From an uncultured Sphaerochaeta sp. (lineage in GTDB: Bacteria > Spirochaetota > Spirochaetia > Sphaerochaetales > Sphaerochaetaceae), in the NCBI RefSeq assembly GCF_963666015.1, contig NZ_OY762555.1:1-64000 (forward strand): a stretch of 64,000 nt of DNA. The letters are read 5' to 3'. A model generated the notes under the pieces. The model was not told the DNA's origin. It searched no databases and was given only the letters and a program-made list of their open reading frames with translations. Made by a program: the position numbers and the translations under genes. Of this stretch, positions 51,671-60,851 are shown in pieces (position 1 is the stretch's first letter; every line of letters starts with the position of its first letter).

Positions 51671-52771
51671 ATGCGCAAAGCACAGAGGACATTTCTATTT
51701 ACCCTGATTTCTTTCACTTTAATAGCGAGTTTGCTCTCTTGCAGCAAAGTAGAACAAGAACAAGAGGTAAAGGAACCATTGGAAGCGGTGAGCGCTGCAA
51801 CTGACTATACCCAGATTGTCTCTTCCTCCGTAGCCATTGAAAAGCGTGCACTACGCGATCGTGTAATTGGCAGTGGTACGGTACAGGGCCAGAGAGAAGT
51901 AAGTATTAAGGCTCGCGTGAGTGGCGAAATTGAAGATATTTCTATAGAACTGGGAAACACATTGACAGCGGGGGATACCCTGCTCATCATCGATAACACC
52001 ATTGCCAGTCTCAATCTCAGCCAGTTGGAAAAACAGTACGAAAATGCAGTGAAGCAACAGGCGGTGAATGAGAAACTGTTTGCCAGCGGGGCTATTTCCC
52101 TCTCCCAGCTCAACCAAGGGAAATCAAGTTTGGATGGGCTAGCAGCCCAGATGGAACAGGCAAGAAATAATGTAACCAATTCCAGGGTAACCACACCCAT
52201 ATCCGGAAGTGTTGCTGAGATAACCAAGCTGGTTGAAGGGGATTTGTTGCAAGCTGGTTCCCAGATTGCCCGTATCGTGGATCTCGAGCATCTGAGGGTT
52301 ACGCTTGCTATTGGTCAAGCTCAGCTCTTTCTCATCAAGGAGGGAGCCCCGGCAGAGATAACAATCCGTACCCCAACCGAAACAATTGTTGCTGAGGGCC
52401 TGGTAAGTGCCATCAGTGCTTCATCTGACAGCAGAACAGGTAGTTGGACGGTCTATGTGGATTTTGATAATCCCCGGCCGGATATCCTGAAGGCAGGTAT
52501 TACCGCGGATGTAACCATCTTCAACAACGATGCTCCCTTGTATACGGTGGTTCCCAACGGTGCAATGGTGAATCGGAATGGAAAGCAGTATATCTTCGTG
52601 GTGGACGGTTCCAATGCCAGTTTGCAGGAGGTGACTGTTGTTGACCAGTTTGGTGATCTTACCGCCATTGAAAGCAAGGATGCGTCGTCTCCATTGCTAG
52701 GGGAGCGTGTGCTCGTCAGCAGCCTCTCCCGCTTGATCGACGGTAGTGCCATCAGCACTCCGTTGCAATAG
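51671..52771 (+). CDS. RND efflux periplasmic adaptor lipoprotein
   Basis: A 366-residue membrane-fusion protein with a lipobox (TLIASLLSC, Cys near residue 24). A lipoyl-type domain (SIKARVSGEIEDISIELGNT) is split by a helical hairpin (residues about 117-170). The barrel and membrane-proximal domains follow (VTLAIGQAQLFLIKEG, VVPNGAMVNRNGKQYIFV). It bridges the RND pump and the TolC-like channel encoded next. Confidence 0.92.
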   Translation: MRKAQRTFLFTLISFTLIASLLSCSKVEQEQEVKEPLEAVSAATDYTQIVSSSVAIEKRALRDRVIGSGTVQGQREVSIKARVSGEIEDISIELGNTLTAGDTLLIIDNTIASLNLSQLEKQYENAVKQQAVNEKLFASGAISLSQLNQGKSSLDGLAAQMEQARNNVTNSRVTTPISGSVAEITKLVEGDLLQAGSQIARIVDLEHLRVTLAIGQAQLFLIKEGAPAEITIRTPTETIVAEGLVSAISASSDSRTGSWTVYVDFDNPRPDILKAGITADVTIFNNDAPLYTVVPNGAMVNRNGKQYIFVVDGSNASLQEVTVVDQFGDLTAIESKDASSPLLGERVLVSSLSRLIDGSAISTPLQ

Positions 52772-52780
52772 GGGGGTAGT

Positions 52781-55700
52781 ATGGATAATCAGTTTTCAAT
52801 CGGCAGATTCTCGGTAACAAAACCGGTCTTGGTCAATATTCTCATGATCACCGTACTTGCTCTAGGTATTTTCAGTCTACTCACGCTACCTCAGGAACAG
52901 TTCGCAGAGGTCCCTTTCTATTGGGTCAATGTCATTGTCCCCTATCCAGGTGTGAGCGCCCAGGATATGGAGTCCTCAGTCACCATTCCTGTGGAGAATG
53001 CATTCGCCGGGATGGATCGTCTCAAGCAAATCAGTTCAACCACCAGTGAAGGATTGAGTGTGGTTCGTGTTGAGTTTGATGATGGTATAGACGATACGCT
53101 CTTTCGCTCTCTCTATCAGGATGCACAGACACGGTTCAGCCAGGTCACTCTTCCTGAGGGAACATTGCAGCCATTGCTGGATGATTTCTCCTCCTCTGAC
53201 TTTCTGCCTGTCATTGAGGTGATTGTCAGCGGGAATATCTCCTACCAGGACATGCGTGAGCAAGCTCAGGAGCTGCAAAACCGGTTTCTCAGCATTCCAG
53301 ATGTTTCAGATGTGGAAATCGTTGGCCTCCCTGAAAGGCAAATCCAGGTGAGGTTGGACCCGACACTGCTCTCCTCAATGGGATTGAGTGTGAATGAGGT
53401 GGTTCGTTCTCTCTCAGGGGAGAACCAGCGCCTTCCAAGTGGAAGCCTCTCAACGGAGAGTCGCCAATACCTGCTTCGTACCTTTGGTTCGGTGGAGGGG
53501 GTCAGGGATATTGACTCCGTTATTGTAAGGCGTTCCAGCCAGGGAGAAGGCCTTGTCCGTCTCTCTGATGTTGCGAAGGTCATGGATGGGTTTGACGAGG
53601 ATGCTCCCTTGAGCCGGTTCAATGGAGAGAGTGCTGTCAGTTTGAGGATTACCAAGGTAGTGAAAGGTGATTCTGTAGCCATCGTAGATGCGGTCAGGCA
53701 GATTGTGGATGAGACCCAACCTCGTGCAGGGGCAACCCTGACGTTGTTCAATGATTCCACAGTCCAGATTGCAAGCAGCCTCTCAGTGCTCTCCACCAAC
53801 GCCCTTATGGGTCTTTTGTTACTGGTCATCATCCTATCGTTATTCATTGGTTTCAGAAATGCATTCATAACGGCGCTTGGCATCCCGGTAACCTTTGCTT
53901 TGACTTTCTTGGTACTCGACCAGCTGGGGCAGACGGTCAACACCAATACCCTTTTTGGCTTGGTGCTGGTATTAGGTCTGATCGTCGACCACGGCATAGT
54001 CATCGTCGAGAACTCATACCGTCTCCAGCTCGCTGGAATACCTCGGCATGAGGCTGCGATCAAGGGGGTCAACCAGGTGGTGTGGCCAATCATTGCCGCC
54101 ACCGGAACCACGGTTGCTGCATTTCTCCCCCTTATGATTATTCCTGGGACCATCGGCAAGTTCCTCAGGGTCATTCCCCTCACTGTCACTATAGCCTTGA
54201 TCGTCAGTACCTTTGAGGCGCTCTTCTTCCTTCCCAGCCACTACGCAGAGTGGGGCCCCAGGAAACTCAAGCAGGAGAAAGCAGGCAAACAACGGTTTGA
54301 GCGTTTCATCAATACCTATCAACGAGCCCTTGCCTGGGCTCTAGATAGAAAGGGGCGTTTCATACTGCTCACACTCTTGGTTACTGCTGCTATATTCTCC
54401 TTGGTAGGTGGTTTGCGGCAGGATCTATTTAGTGCAGAGGATTACAGTTATTTCAATATTGAGATAACCACTCCACAAGGCTCTACCTTGAAGTCAACCA
54501 ACAGTTTGGTGTCTGCCTATGAAAAGGTTCTCCTTGGGAAGGTCGGGAATGGGGAAATACTCTCTATAAGAACCAATATCGGTGGAAATGAGGGTGGCTC
54601 TGAAAGCACTACCCAGGCAACAATTACCGTAGACCTGACAGAGATGGATGAAGGAAGAATGAGAAGCATCGAGTCAATCATCGATGAAGTAAAGAGGGAG
54701 ACTTACTATATCAGTGGGGCTGAGCAGGTGCTCTTCACCAAAGCCCAGACAGGTCCTCCAACCTCTGCAGATTTCAGCTTCCGTCTCTCAGGTGATGCCT
54801 ATGAACCTCTCATAGAGGCTTCCGTTGTATTGGGCAACACACTCGCATCCATTGAAGGTGTGGAGAATGTCCAGAGCGATTTCATTGCAGGTAATCCTGC
54901 CCTTCGCATTGAGGTGGACCAGGATCAGGCAACCCGGTTGGGAATCAGTGTCTCTACGATAGCCAGCTATCTTCGGGTTCGCTTTGAAGGACAAAAAACA
55001 GGTACATTGTTCCTCGAAAATGAAGAGATTGATATTGTCGTACAGTTTGATAATGGGGGCTCTGAGCGCTTTGAGGATCTCCAGCAGATTCTCATACCTA
55101 CCGATGATGGAAGGCTTATCCCGTTGAGCAGTGTTGCAACCATCTCCTTGGAGAGTTCCATTGGTTCCATCAGGCGTGTTGAAGGAAAGCGTGAGATTAC
55201 TGTTACCGCCGATGCACTCACAGGGGTTGACCAGAATCTGGTCAACGATCAGATCGTGCAACTCTGGGATACCGATCTCCGTAATCGATATCCCTCGGTT
55301 GACCTGGTGGTCGGAGGTGAATTCAGCGACTTCTCCAACCTCCTTATTGATATCCTCCGCATCTTTGTGCTCGGAATCTTCCTGATGTACTTGATCTTGG
55401 GTACCCAGTTCAACAGCTACAGCCAACCCTTCCTTATATTACTGAGTGTTCCCTTTGCCTTTATCGGGGTGGTGCTCTTCCTCTTTGTCTCTGGGACTCC
55501 TCTTTCGACAACAGTAATATATTCCGCAGTTGCCTTGGCTGGAATCGCGGTTAACGATGCCATCGTCCTGATCAGTTTCATCAATGAACTGCGCTCAGAT
55601 GGGAAATCTGTAGCTGAGGCAATTGTAGAGGCTGCAGGGACTCGTATACGACCAATCCTCCTTACCAGTCTTACCACCATAGCAGGACTGCTTCCCACCG

Positions 55701-55846
55701 CAATAGGAATTGGGGGATATTCCGTTGTATGGTCACCGATGGCCTCCACCATCATGGTTGGCTTGATCTTCTCCACGTTGAGCGCGCTGTTTGTACTACC
55801 CTTGCTCTATGCTACATTCTACAAAGATACCCGGAGGGACGCATAA
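52781..55846 (+). CDS. RND efflux pump, inner-membrane transporter
   Basis: A 1021-residue HAE-type RND transporter with twelve helices and two large periplasmic loops. In TM4 the proton-relay pair is LIVDHGIVIVEN near residue 405: the first Asp is kept and the second is His. In TM10 the Lys of AcrB (AKNAIL) is replaced: AVNDAIVLISF near residue 925. The export substrates are unknown. It overlaps nothing and starts 9 bases after the adaptor, with GGGGGG as ribosome site. The operon continues with an outer-membrane factor. Confidence 0.93.
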   Translation: MDNQFSIGRFSVTKPVLVNILMITVLALGIFSLLTLPQEQFAEVPFYWVNVIVPYPGVSAQDMESSVTIPVENAFAGMDRLKQISSTTSEGLSVVRVEFDDGIDDTLFRSLYQDAQTRFSQVTLPEGTLQPLLDDFSSSDFLPVIEVIVSGNISYQDMREQAQELQNRFLSIPDVSDVEIVGLPERQIQVRLDPTLLSSMGLSVNEVVRSLSGENQRLPSGSLSTESRQYLLRTFGSVEGVRDIDSVIVRRSSQGEGLVRLSDVAKVMDGFDEDAPLSRFNGESAVSLRITKVVKGDSVAIVDAVRQIVDETQPRAGATLTLFNDSTVQIASSLSVLSTNALMGLLLLVIILSLFIGFRNAFITALGIPVTFALTFLVLDQLGQTVNTNTLFGLVLVLGLIVDHGIVIVENSYRLQLAGIPRHEAAIKGVNQVVWPIIAATGTTVAAFLPLMIIPGTIGKFLRVIPLTVTIALIVSTFEALFFLPSHYAEWGPRKLKQEKAGKQRFERFINTYQRALAWALDRKGRFILLTLLVTAAIFSLVGGLRQDLFSAEDYSYFNIEITTPQGSTLKSTNSLVSAYEKVLLGKVGNGEILSIRTNIGGNEGGSESTTQATITVDLTEMDEGRMRSIESIIDEVKRETYYISGAEQVLFTKAQTGPPTSADFSFRLSGDAYEPLIEASVVLGNTLASIEGVENVQSDFIAGNPALRIEVDQDQATRLGISVSTIASYLRVRFEGQKTGTLFLENEEIDIVVQFDNGGSERFEDLQQILIPTDDGRLIPLSSVATISLESSIGSIRRVEGKREITVTADALTGVDQNLVNDQIVQLWDTDLRNRYPSVDLVVGGEFSDFSNLLIDILRIFVLGIFLMYLILGTQFNSYSQPFLILLSVPFAFIGVVLFLFVSGTPLSTTVIYSAVALAGIAVNDAIVLISFINELRSDGKSVAEAIVEAAGTRIRPILLTSLTTIAGLLPTAIGIGGYSVVWSPMASTIMVGLIFSTLSALFVLPLLYATFYKDTRRDA

Positions 55847-57405
55847 TGAAACGATACCTACCTATCATGATACTCTTACTGTTCGCCTTCTCATCCCTCG
55901 CTGCCTCCTCCTATCCTGATCTTACTCCTGTGGATCAGGCAGGGGAGTCTACGCTCCCATTGGAGGCTGAATCAATAGCTGTATTCCTTGATTCCTGGAG
56001 AGATGAGGCCCATCCGACTACCTTCAGTTTGCTGGAGCAGTTGGAGACTACGCTGAAGGAGAATGACTGGCAATTGCAACAGCTCGCTGATGTGGTAGGC
56101 ATTCAGGAAGCCCAACTGGAATTCTCCCTCTCCCAAGGGAAACCCACTTGGGGGGTAAGCGCAACTCCCTATACGTACAATGACATGACTGTGCAGACTG
56201 GAGGAGCTCCTACAAGAACCAAGAGCCACTCCTTCCAGGCAGGGGGAACCCTCACTGATACCCTTTCCAGTGGGGCGACCTTGCAGCTTTCAGCCAACCA
56301 GAAAAGCTCGTACAGCATGACCAGTACAAAAGATGCCTGGACACAGACGCCATCAGTCTCACTCTCTCTGCGTCAGCCACTTTGGATCGGGGAGGGATTG
56401 GTTGACCTCTCCTACCAGGACAAGCAGGTGGAAAAACAACGTATTGCTCTCTCTGATGCCATCTACTCCAAGGAAGGATTACAGCGTGCACTCATCCTGC
56501 AGAATATTCGACTCCTCTTGCTCCGTCAAAGTTTGCTGGAGAATCGATATATACTCTCAGCAAGAGTCAGCTTGGCCGATACCGCAAGGAAGAGGGCCAA
56601 AGATGATTTGGAGGAAGGCCTCATCAGCCGCCAGGCGTATGAGAGCAGCCAGCTTGCCTACCAGCAGAGCCTGAGTGCTTACCAAGCAGTGAATCGCGAG
56701 CTTGATACTCTTTCAGTTACCTTGGAGCGTGTATGGCAAGACGATCTTCCCCCGCAGGTATCGCTCTCCATCTTCAACCCTGTTTCCTTGATGGAGAATG
56801 GGTATGACCTTGACGCATTGCTTTCGCGATATCTATCCCAGGATACTGCCTACCAGCAAGCCTTGTTGGAGATGCAGAAGGCAACCATCGACACTGGGAT
56901 GTTCTCTGTACAGGATGCACCGTCCCTTCAGCTGAGCTTCCAGATGAGCCCTTTCTACTCACCAAGTAAGGGAAATTCGTTCTTCTCTTCCTTCTCTGAG
57001 CTTTTCTCAGACGCTGATCCTCAGATTACCTTCTCCATCGCATTCAGTGCAACTGATCTGTTCAGGAAATCTTCCTCATTGCAGCAGACACTCGCCCAGA
57101 GGGCACTGGATTCTGCGAAGGCAGGTCTCGAGCTCGCCTATGCAGAAGCTGAGGATACCGTGCAGGAAATGAGACAGGAAATCGCTGGATATCTTTCTGA
57201 CCTGGGTGTTCAACTTGCTGACTACCGGCTGAAAGAAGCATTGCTTTCCAGTGAGCAGATTCGATTCGAGGCATCGATAAGTGACAAGCAATCCCTCCTA
57301 CAGAGAGAGTTGGACTGGTACCAGGCAGCATTCGCCGTACTGGGCACACTCAGGGAGTTGGAATTTCGTTATCTCCAGATGCGCTTACAAGGTCTGTTAG
57401 GATAG
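55846..57405 (+). CDS. TolC-type outer-membrane efflux protein
   Basis: A 519-residue protein with signal peptide (KRYLPIMILLLFAFSSLAAS) and the two repeated helix-rich halves of outer-membrane factors. Examples are RISLADTARKRAKDDLEEGL-type helices near residue 245 and a second set at about 420-500 (ALDSAKAGLELAYAEAED). ATG overlaps the pump stop as TAATG. It completes a three-part efflux system that is regulated as one operon. Confidence 0.88.
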   Translation: MKRYLPIMILLLFAFSSLAASSYPDLTPVDQAGESTLPLEAESIAVFLDSWRDEAHPTTFSLLEQLETTLKENDWQLQQLADVVGIQEAQLEFSLSQGKPTWGVSATPYTYNDMTVQTGGAPTRTKSHSFQAGGTLTDTLSSGATLQLSANQKSSYSMTSTKDAWTQTPSVSLSLRQPLWIGEGLVDLSYQDKQVEKQRIALSDAIYSKEGLQRALILQNIRLLLLRQSLLENRYILSARVSLADTARKRAKDDLEEGLISRQAYESSQLAYQQSLSAYQAVNRELDTLSVTLERVWQDDLPPQVSLSIFNPVSLMENGYDLDALLSRYLSQDTAYQQALLEMQKATIDTGMFSVQDAPSLQLSFQMSPFYSPSKGNSFFSSFSELFSDADPQITFSIAFSATDLFRKSSSLQQTLAQRALDSAKAGLELAYAEAEDTVQEMRQEIAGYLSDLGVQLADYRLKEALLSSEQIRFEASISDKQSLLQRELDWYQAAFAVLGTLRELEFRYLQMRLQGLLG

Positions 57406-58500
57406 ATCGCTCTCCTTAATCATCGCTTTATGATGGTACATTGCCTTGTCAGCAAGGGTGAAGGCATCGCGTATTGAAATGCCTTCATCATTGCTTGACT
57501 CTGCATACCCCCAAGCAACATCGATAGGATGGGCAAGCTTGGTATTGGCTTTGAGCAGCTTCAGTTCAAATTGTTCCATCTTGGATTGTCTCTTGCCTAT
57601 CTTGGCTCTGGTAAGGATAACACAGAACTCATCTCCACCGATCCTGAATACTTTTCCATCAGGTGAGAACGTTTTTTGCAGCAACTCTGCCAATCTTAGG
57701 AGCAGGTGGTCTCCTTCATGATGTCCCCAGGTATCATTGACTTGCTTGAGATTGTTCATGTCAAAGAGTATGAGTACCAACTCTTGGTTTCTTTGTTCTG
57801 CTATAGATAGCATACGTTCAAAAGCGATACGATTTCTTGCCTTGGTCGGCAGGTCGAAATCGAACTTGGCTTCCTGAACGATAAGAAAGTACAGCAACAA
57901 TGCTGTTGCAATGGAACTGGTGATATAGGAGTCCTTGAGGTAGAAAAACTGTAAAATAGTTGCAATGATAGGCAAGAAATAAACCAAGGCAACAAGAAAC
58001 TTGCTTGGGGATATGGTAGTGTGGCGCATTCTGAAGAGTTGGATGAGAATGAGAATATAGTAGGAGTAAGAGACGCAGGTCGTCACATAGAAGAATGGCC
58101 CCCTGATATACTCGTTGGCGGTATTCACAGAAAAGAACCAGCCGTTCTGTATGGAGAGAATGCTGAGTACAGCGTTCAAAGCCAAGGGAGTGAAAAGAAA
58201 TCTTTTAGTTGTCTTTCCGTACTCACTATACCCGAGATACCAGAGGATGATGAGAGCAACTGCCGGTATCAGTATGAAATAGAGTGCATTGGAAAGGAGA
58301 TGTATGACGATGGCATATGCAGCTGTACGCCCAGCCATGCTGTACCCCAGCACTTCTACTGCCAACAACGCGAGGGTAATGTAGGAGGCAAGGATATAGT
58401 ACCTGTTCTGCCTGGAACCGCTGAGATGTCGTGTAGCCAAGTGAATGGTAAAAAACAAGGGAACCATACTGAATATATCTACGATGATGAGTGGGTTCAT
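57397..58500 (-). CDS. Membrane GGDEF-domain diguanylate cyclase
   Basis: A 367-residue protein with about seven N-terminal helices (residues 1-215) and a C-terminal GGDEF domain that makes cyclic di-GMP. The active site RIGGDEFCVIL is intact near residue 295. The LFDMNNLKQVNDTWGHHEGD motif near 247 supplies the metal ligand. The inhibitory RxxD site five residues before GGDEF is missing, so product feedback through that site is not expected. It overlaps the end of the TolC gene by 9 bases, tail to tail. Confidence 0.9.
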   Translation of the reverse strand: MNPLIIVDIFSMVPLFFTIHLATRHLSGSRQNRYYILASYITLALLAVEVLGYSMAGRTAAYAIVIHLLSNALYFILIPAVALIILWYLGYSEYGKTTKRFLFTPLALNAVLSILSIQNGWFFSVNTANEYIRGPFFYVTTCVSYSYYILILIQLFRMRHTTISPSKFLVALVYFLPIIATILQFFYLKDSYITSSIATALLLYFLIVQEAKFDFDLPTKARNRIAFERMLSIAEQRNQELVLILFDMNNLKQVNDTWGHHEGDHLLLRLAELLQKTFSPDGKVFRIGGDEFCVILTRAKIGKRQSKMEQFELKLLKANTKLAHPIDVAWGYAESSNDEGISIRDAFTLADKAMYHHKAMIKESDLS

Positions 58501-58581
58501 GTCGGCTCCTTGGAAAAGTCTTCACGTAAATGGTATACGCTCGGTATGGCATTTGCCTACAAAAAAAAGCCGTAAGAACAC

Positions 58582-58616
58582 AAAAAAACGCAAGAATTTT
58601 TGTAATCCTTGCGTTT
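58582..58616 (-). terminator. Terminator of the barrel protein gene
   Basis: AAACGCAAG (58586-58594) and CTTGCGTTT (58608-58616) pair perfectly, and on the minus strand a run of seven T follows. Confidence 0.8.
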
Positions 58617-58635
58617 CTATTCGTTTAGATGAATA

Positions 58636-59484
58636 TTATTGCATTTGCCAGGCAAGTCCCGTTGAGAAGGTAAGGCTTGCGATATTGTTCTTGGTGTAGG
58701 TTTCAGTGGACTCAGTCCAGTTGCTTGCATCATTCTCACTTTCCCCATCTGCAGTACCTCCGAAGAAACGTGCATTGGCAAAGAGGGAGAAGCCATTCTC
58801 AATCGCATAGTCCATGCGAAGGGATGCATCCAATATTGATCCCTCAAACGCATAGTCAGCTCCATTGATGAATGCAAGGTTCGCGTAAGAGCCGGCAATA
58901 TCGGCACTGAGGGTCAAGCCGAAGGGGAAGCGGTACTCGCTGTAGATGGCCAAGGCTGGAACCAGTCCTACGTTCTGGCTCACAAAGTATTCAGCTGTGT
59001 CAGTTCCAGCAGCGTCATCATACATCTCCCTGAACTGGATGGATGCATTCCTGATCTGCAGGGCAAGACCGACTCCAAGATACGCTTCTTCGTACTTCCC
59101 GAGCAGGTCATAGGTGTAGGTGGCTCGGTAGAAGGGGAAGCTGTAGGTCAGCTCCATGGGACCTTCAAAATTTTTCCCTCCGATAGTAACAGATTCTCTG
59201 AAATCAACTGCGGTATCAAGCTGCAATGGTTGGTAGGTGAACCAGAGGCGATGTTTGTCCTCAATTCTTGCCCCCACTGTGTAGCGGCTGAAAGGGTAGA
59301 GGTTGTTCTGTCCGCCTTGCTTGATGAAGTCGAATTCGTTTCCTGCTGTCCCGTTTTGGAAGGTATGGTGCAACAAGCCAATGGTACCTTGCTCTGTCTC
59401 TACGAATGGGGTAAAGGAGAATGCAAAGAGGGAGATGGCAGAGAAGGAAAGTAAGGTAAGTGTCAGGATTAGTTTCTTGTTCAT
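58636..59484 (-). CDS. Outer-membrane beta-barrel protein of unknown function
   Basis: A 282-residue exported protein. Signal peptide MNKKLILTLTLLSFSAISLFA is followed by about twelve amphipathic strands, for example YRATYTYDLLGKYEEAYLGV and SLRMDYAIENGFSLFANARF. The C-terminus ends LTFSTGLAWQMQ, the aromatic-rich pattern of a barrel strand. It has its own promoter and terminator. It may be a porin or surface antigen; no family name was recognised. Confidence 0.7.
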   Translation of the reverse strand: MNKKLILTLTLLSFSAISLFAFSFTPFVETEQGTIGLLHHTFQNGTAGNEFDFIKQGGQNNLYPFSRYTVGARIEDKHRLWFTYQPLQLDTAVDFRESVTIGGKNFEGPMELTYSFPFYRATYTYDLLGKYEEAYLGVGLALQIRNASIQFREMYDDAAGTDTAEYFVSQNVGLVPALAIYSEYRFPFGLTLSADIAGSYANLAFINGADYAFEGSILDASLRMDYAIENGFSLFANARFFGGTADGESENDASNWTESTETYTKNNIASLTFSTGLAWQMQ

Positions 59485-59507
59485 AGTAACTCCTATTTGA
59501 TAGCAAT

Positions 59508-59536
59508 AATATAAAAGGAAATTATATTTTGGTCAA
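59508..59536 (-). promoter_or_regulatory. Strong promoter of the barrel protein gene
   Basis: TTGACC (59531-59536), 17 bases, TATATT (59508-59513). AGGAG lies before the ATG. High expression is likely. Confidence 0.65.
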
Positions 59537-59555
59537 TATAACTATCGGTATAGAT

Positions 59556-60764
59556 TCAGGAAAATATGCCACAGTCCAAATGCTTTGCAGCATAAATACC
59601 GAAAAGCATATAGCAACTAGTAAGCATGAAGATAAGAGAAAAACCTAGGTAGGGGAGCAAGAGGCCAGCAAGCATGGGGTAGAGGATATTCATCAGCGCA
59701 CCAGCACCTCCTATCCCAACATAAATTGGGCGGTTCTCATTGTTGGAAATTTCCAACAGAATCCCCACGGTAAGTATATGATAGAGAGCAGCGGTTGCCC
59801 CTCCGAAAAAGAAGGCAAGTGGATAAAGGAGTGGGGCCGCTATCAGCAAGAGAGCAATAATCGGGGTGGAGACGCCGAGAAGGATGAAAAGATATATCAG
59901 TGGGCGATAGCGCTGTCCTTTGCTGAACAGGTTGGTCAGGATGGTTGCAAGCAGGGAGCCGGAAAGCTGGAACAACAGGAAGGTTCCCGTTCTTCCTCCG
60001 TCCAATCCATAGCGTTGATTTGCCAGAACCACCAAGAATGGCAGGGTAGAGACGATAACCCCTGAGGTATTCACCAAAAGCAGATAGAGCCTGACATTTC
60101 TGTCTTCCTTGATGGCATGGGCAAACATACCAAGTCTTTCTGTTAGATTCTGCTTTTTTTGCTGAGGATGTTCGCCCTCTTTCAGCATCCAGAAGCCACT
60201 GGTTGCGAAGAGTAGCAGTAGGCTTGCCATAAGAAACAGCAGGCTGTAACTGTCGGGGTAGGAGAGGTATGAGAGTACAAGCTTTACCACTACAGAGCTG
60301 ATGATCAATCCAATACTGGTAACCAGTTGTTTCTGGGTGAGTAGTTTCTTTCGTTGAGGTTTTTCAATCGTGCTTCCAAGAATATCGGTGTAGGCAATGT
60401 TCGCCCATGCTCCACTGAAGGAAAATATAGTCATCAAGAAGAGAATGAGCCAAATTTTCCAGGTGGCGGGGGAACCAAGGTTGCGCAAGAATATCCCAAG
60501 GCTTGCAAGAGCTGCAACCCTGAGGTATATCCCCCCCAGAAGGGCTGGTTTCTTGTGCTTGAATCCCATGATGAAGGTCGCAAACAACAGTTGCATGAAG
60601 CTGCCGAATCCCACCATGATGGCAGTCAGCAGTCCTAGGTGAAAGGTAGTAGCCCCGGTTTCGCTTAGCATGGCTGGGGCGACGGTATTCACGTCTATGA
60701 AACTCATGGTCAGCGAGAGGAACAGGGCATGGATCATGAAAGAGCGATAGTTGGTAATCCTCAT
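59556..60764 (-). CDS. Major facilitator superfamily transporter
   Basis: A 402-residue inner-membrane protein with twelve helices and a loop rich in basic residues after helix 2 (FIMGFKHKKPALLGG). Other features are IYVGIGGAGALMNILYPMLAG near residue 350 and a central loop with KEGEHPQQKKQN. The transported molecule is unknown, but the next gene upstream is a sugar-type kinase 87 bases away, so a carbohydrate or polyol is possible. AAGGAGG precedes the ATG. Confidence 0.8.
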   Translation of the reverse strand: MRITNYRSFMIHALFLSLTMSFIDVNTVAPAMLSETGATTFHLGLLTAIMVGFGSFMQLLFATFIMGFKHKKPALLGGIYLRVAALASLGIFLRNLGSPATWKIWLILFLMTIFSFSGAWANIAYTDILGSTIEKPQRKKLLTQKQLVTSIGLIISSVVVKLVLSYLSYPDSYSLLFLMASLLLLFATSGFWMLKEGEHPQQKKQNLTERLGMFAHAIKEDRNVRLYLLLVNTSGVIVSTLPFLVVLANQRYGLDGGRTGTFLLFQLSGSLLATILTNLFSKGQRYRPLIYLFILLGVSTPIIALLLIAAPLLYPLAFFFGGATAALYHILTVGILLEISNNENRPIYVGIGGAGALMNILYPMLAGLLLPYLGFSLIFMLTSCYMLFGIYAAKHLDCGIFS

Positions 60765-60851
60765 TAAAAACCACCTCCTTATGTTGAATATAGCAAAGTA
60801 ACTGGCCTTTGGGTATCAATATAATGAAGGGGTATGGAGAAGAACAGGTGA

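Noticed and set aside
53266..54189. 307-codon minus-strand frame inside the RND pump gene
   Set aside because: Antisense shadow of a complete transporter; composition not protein-like.
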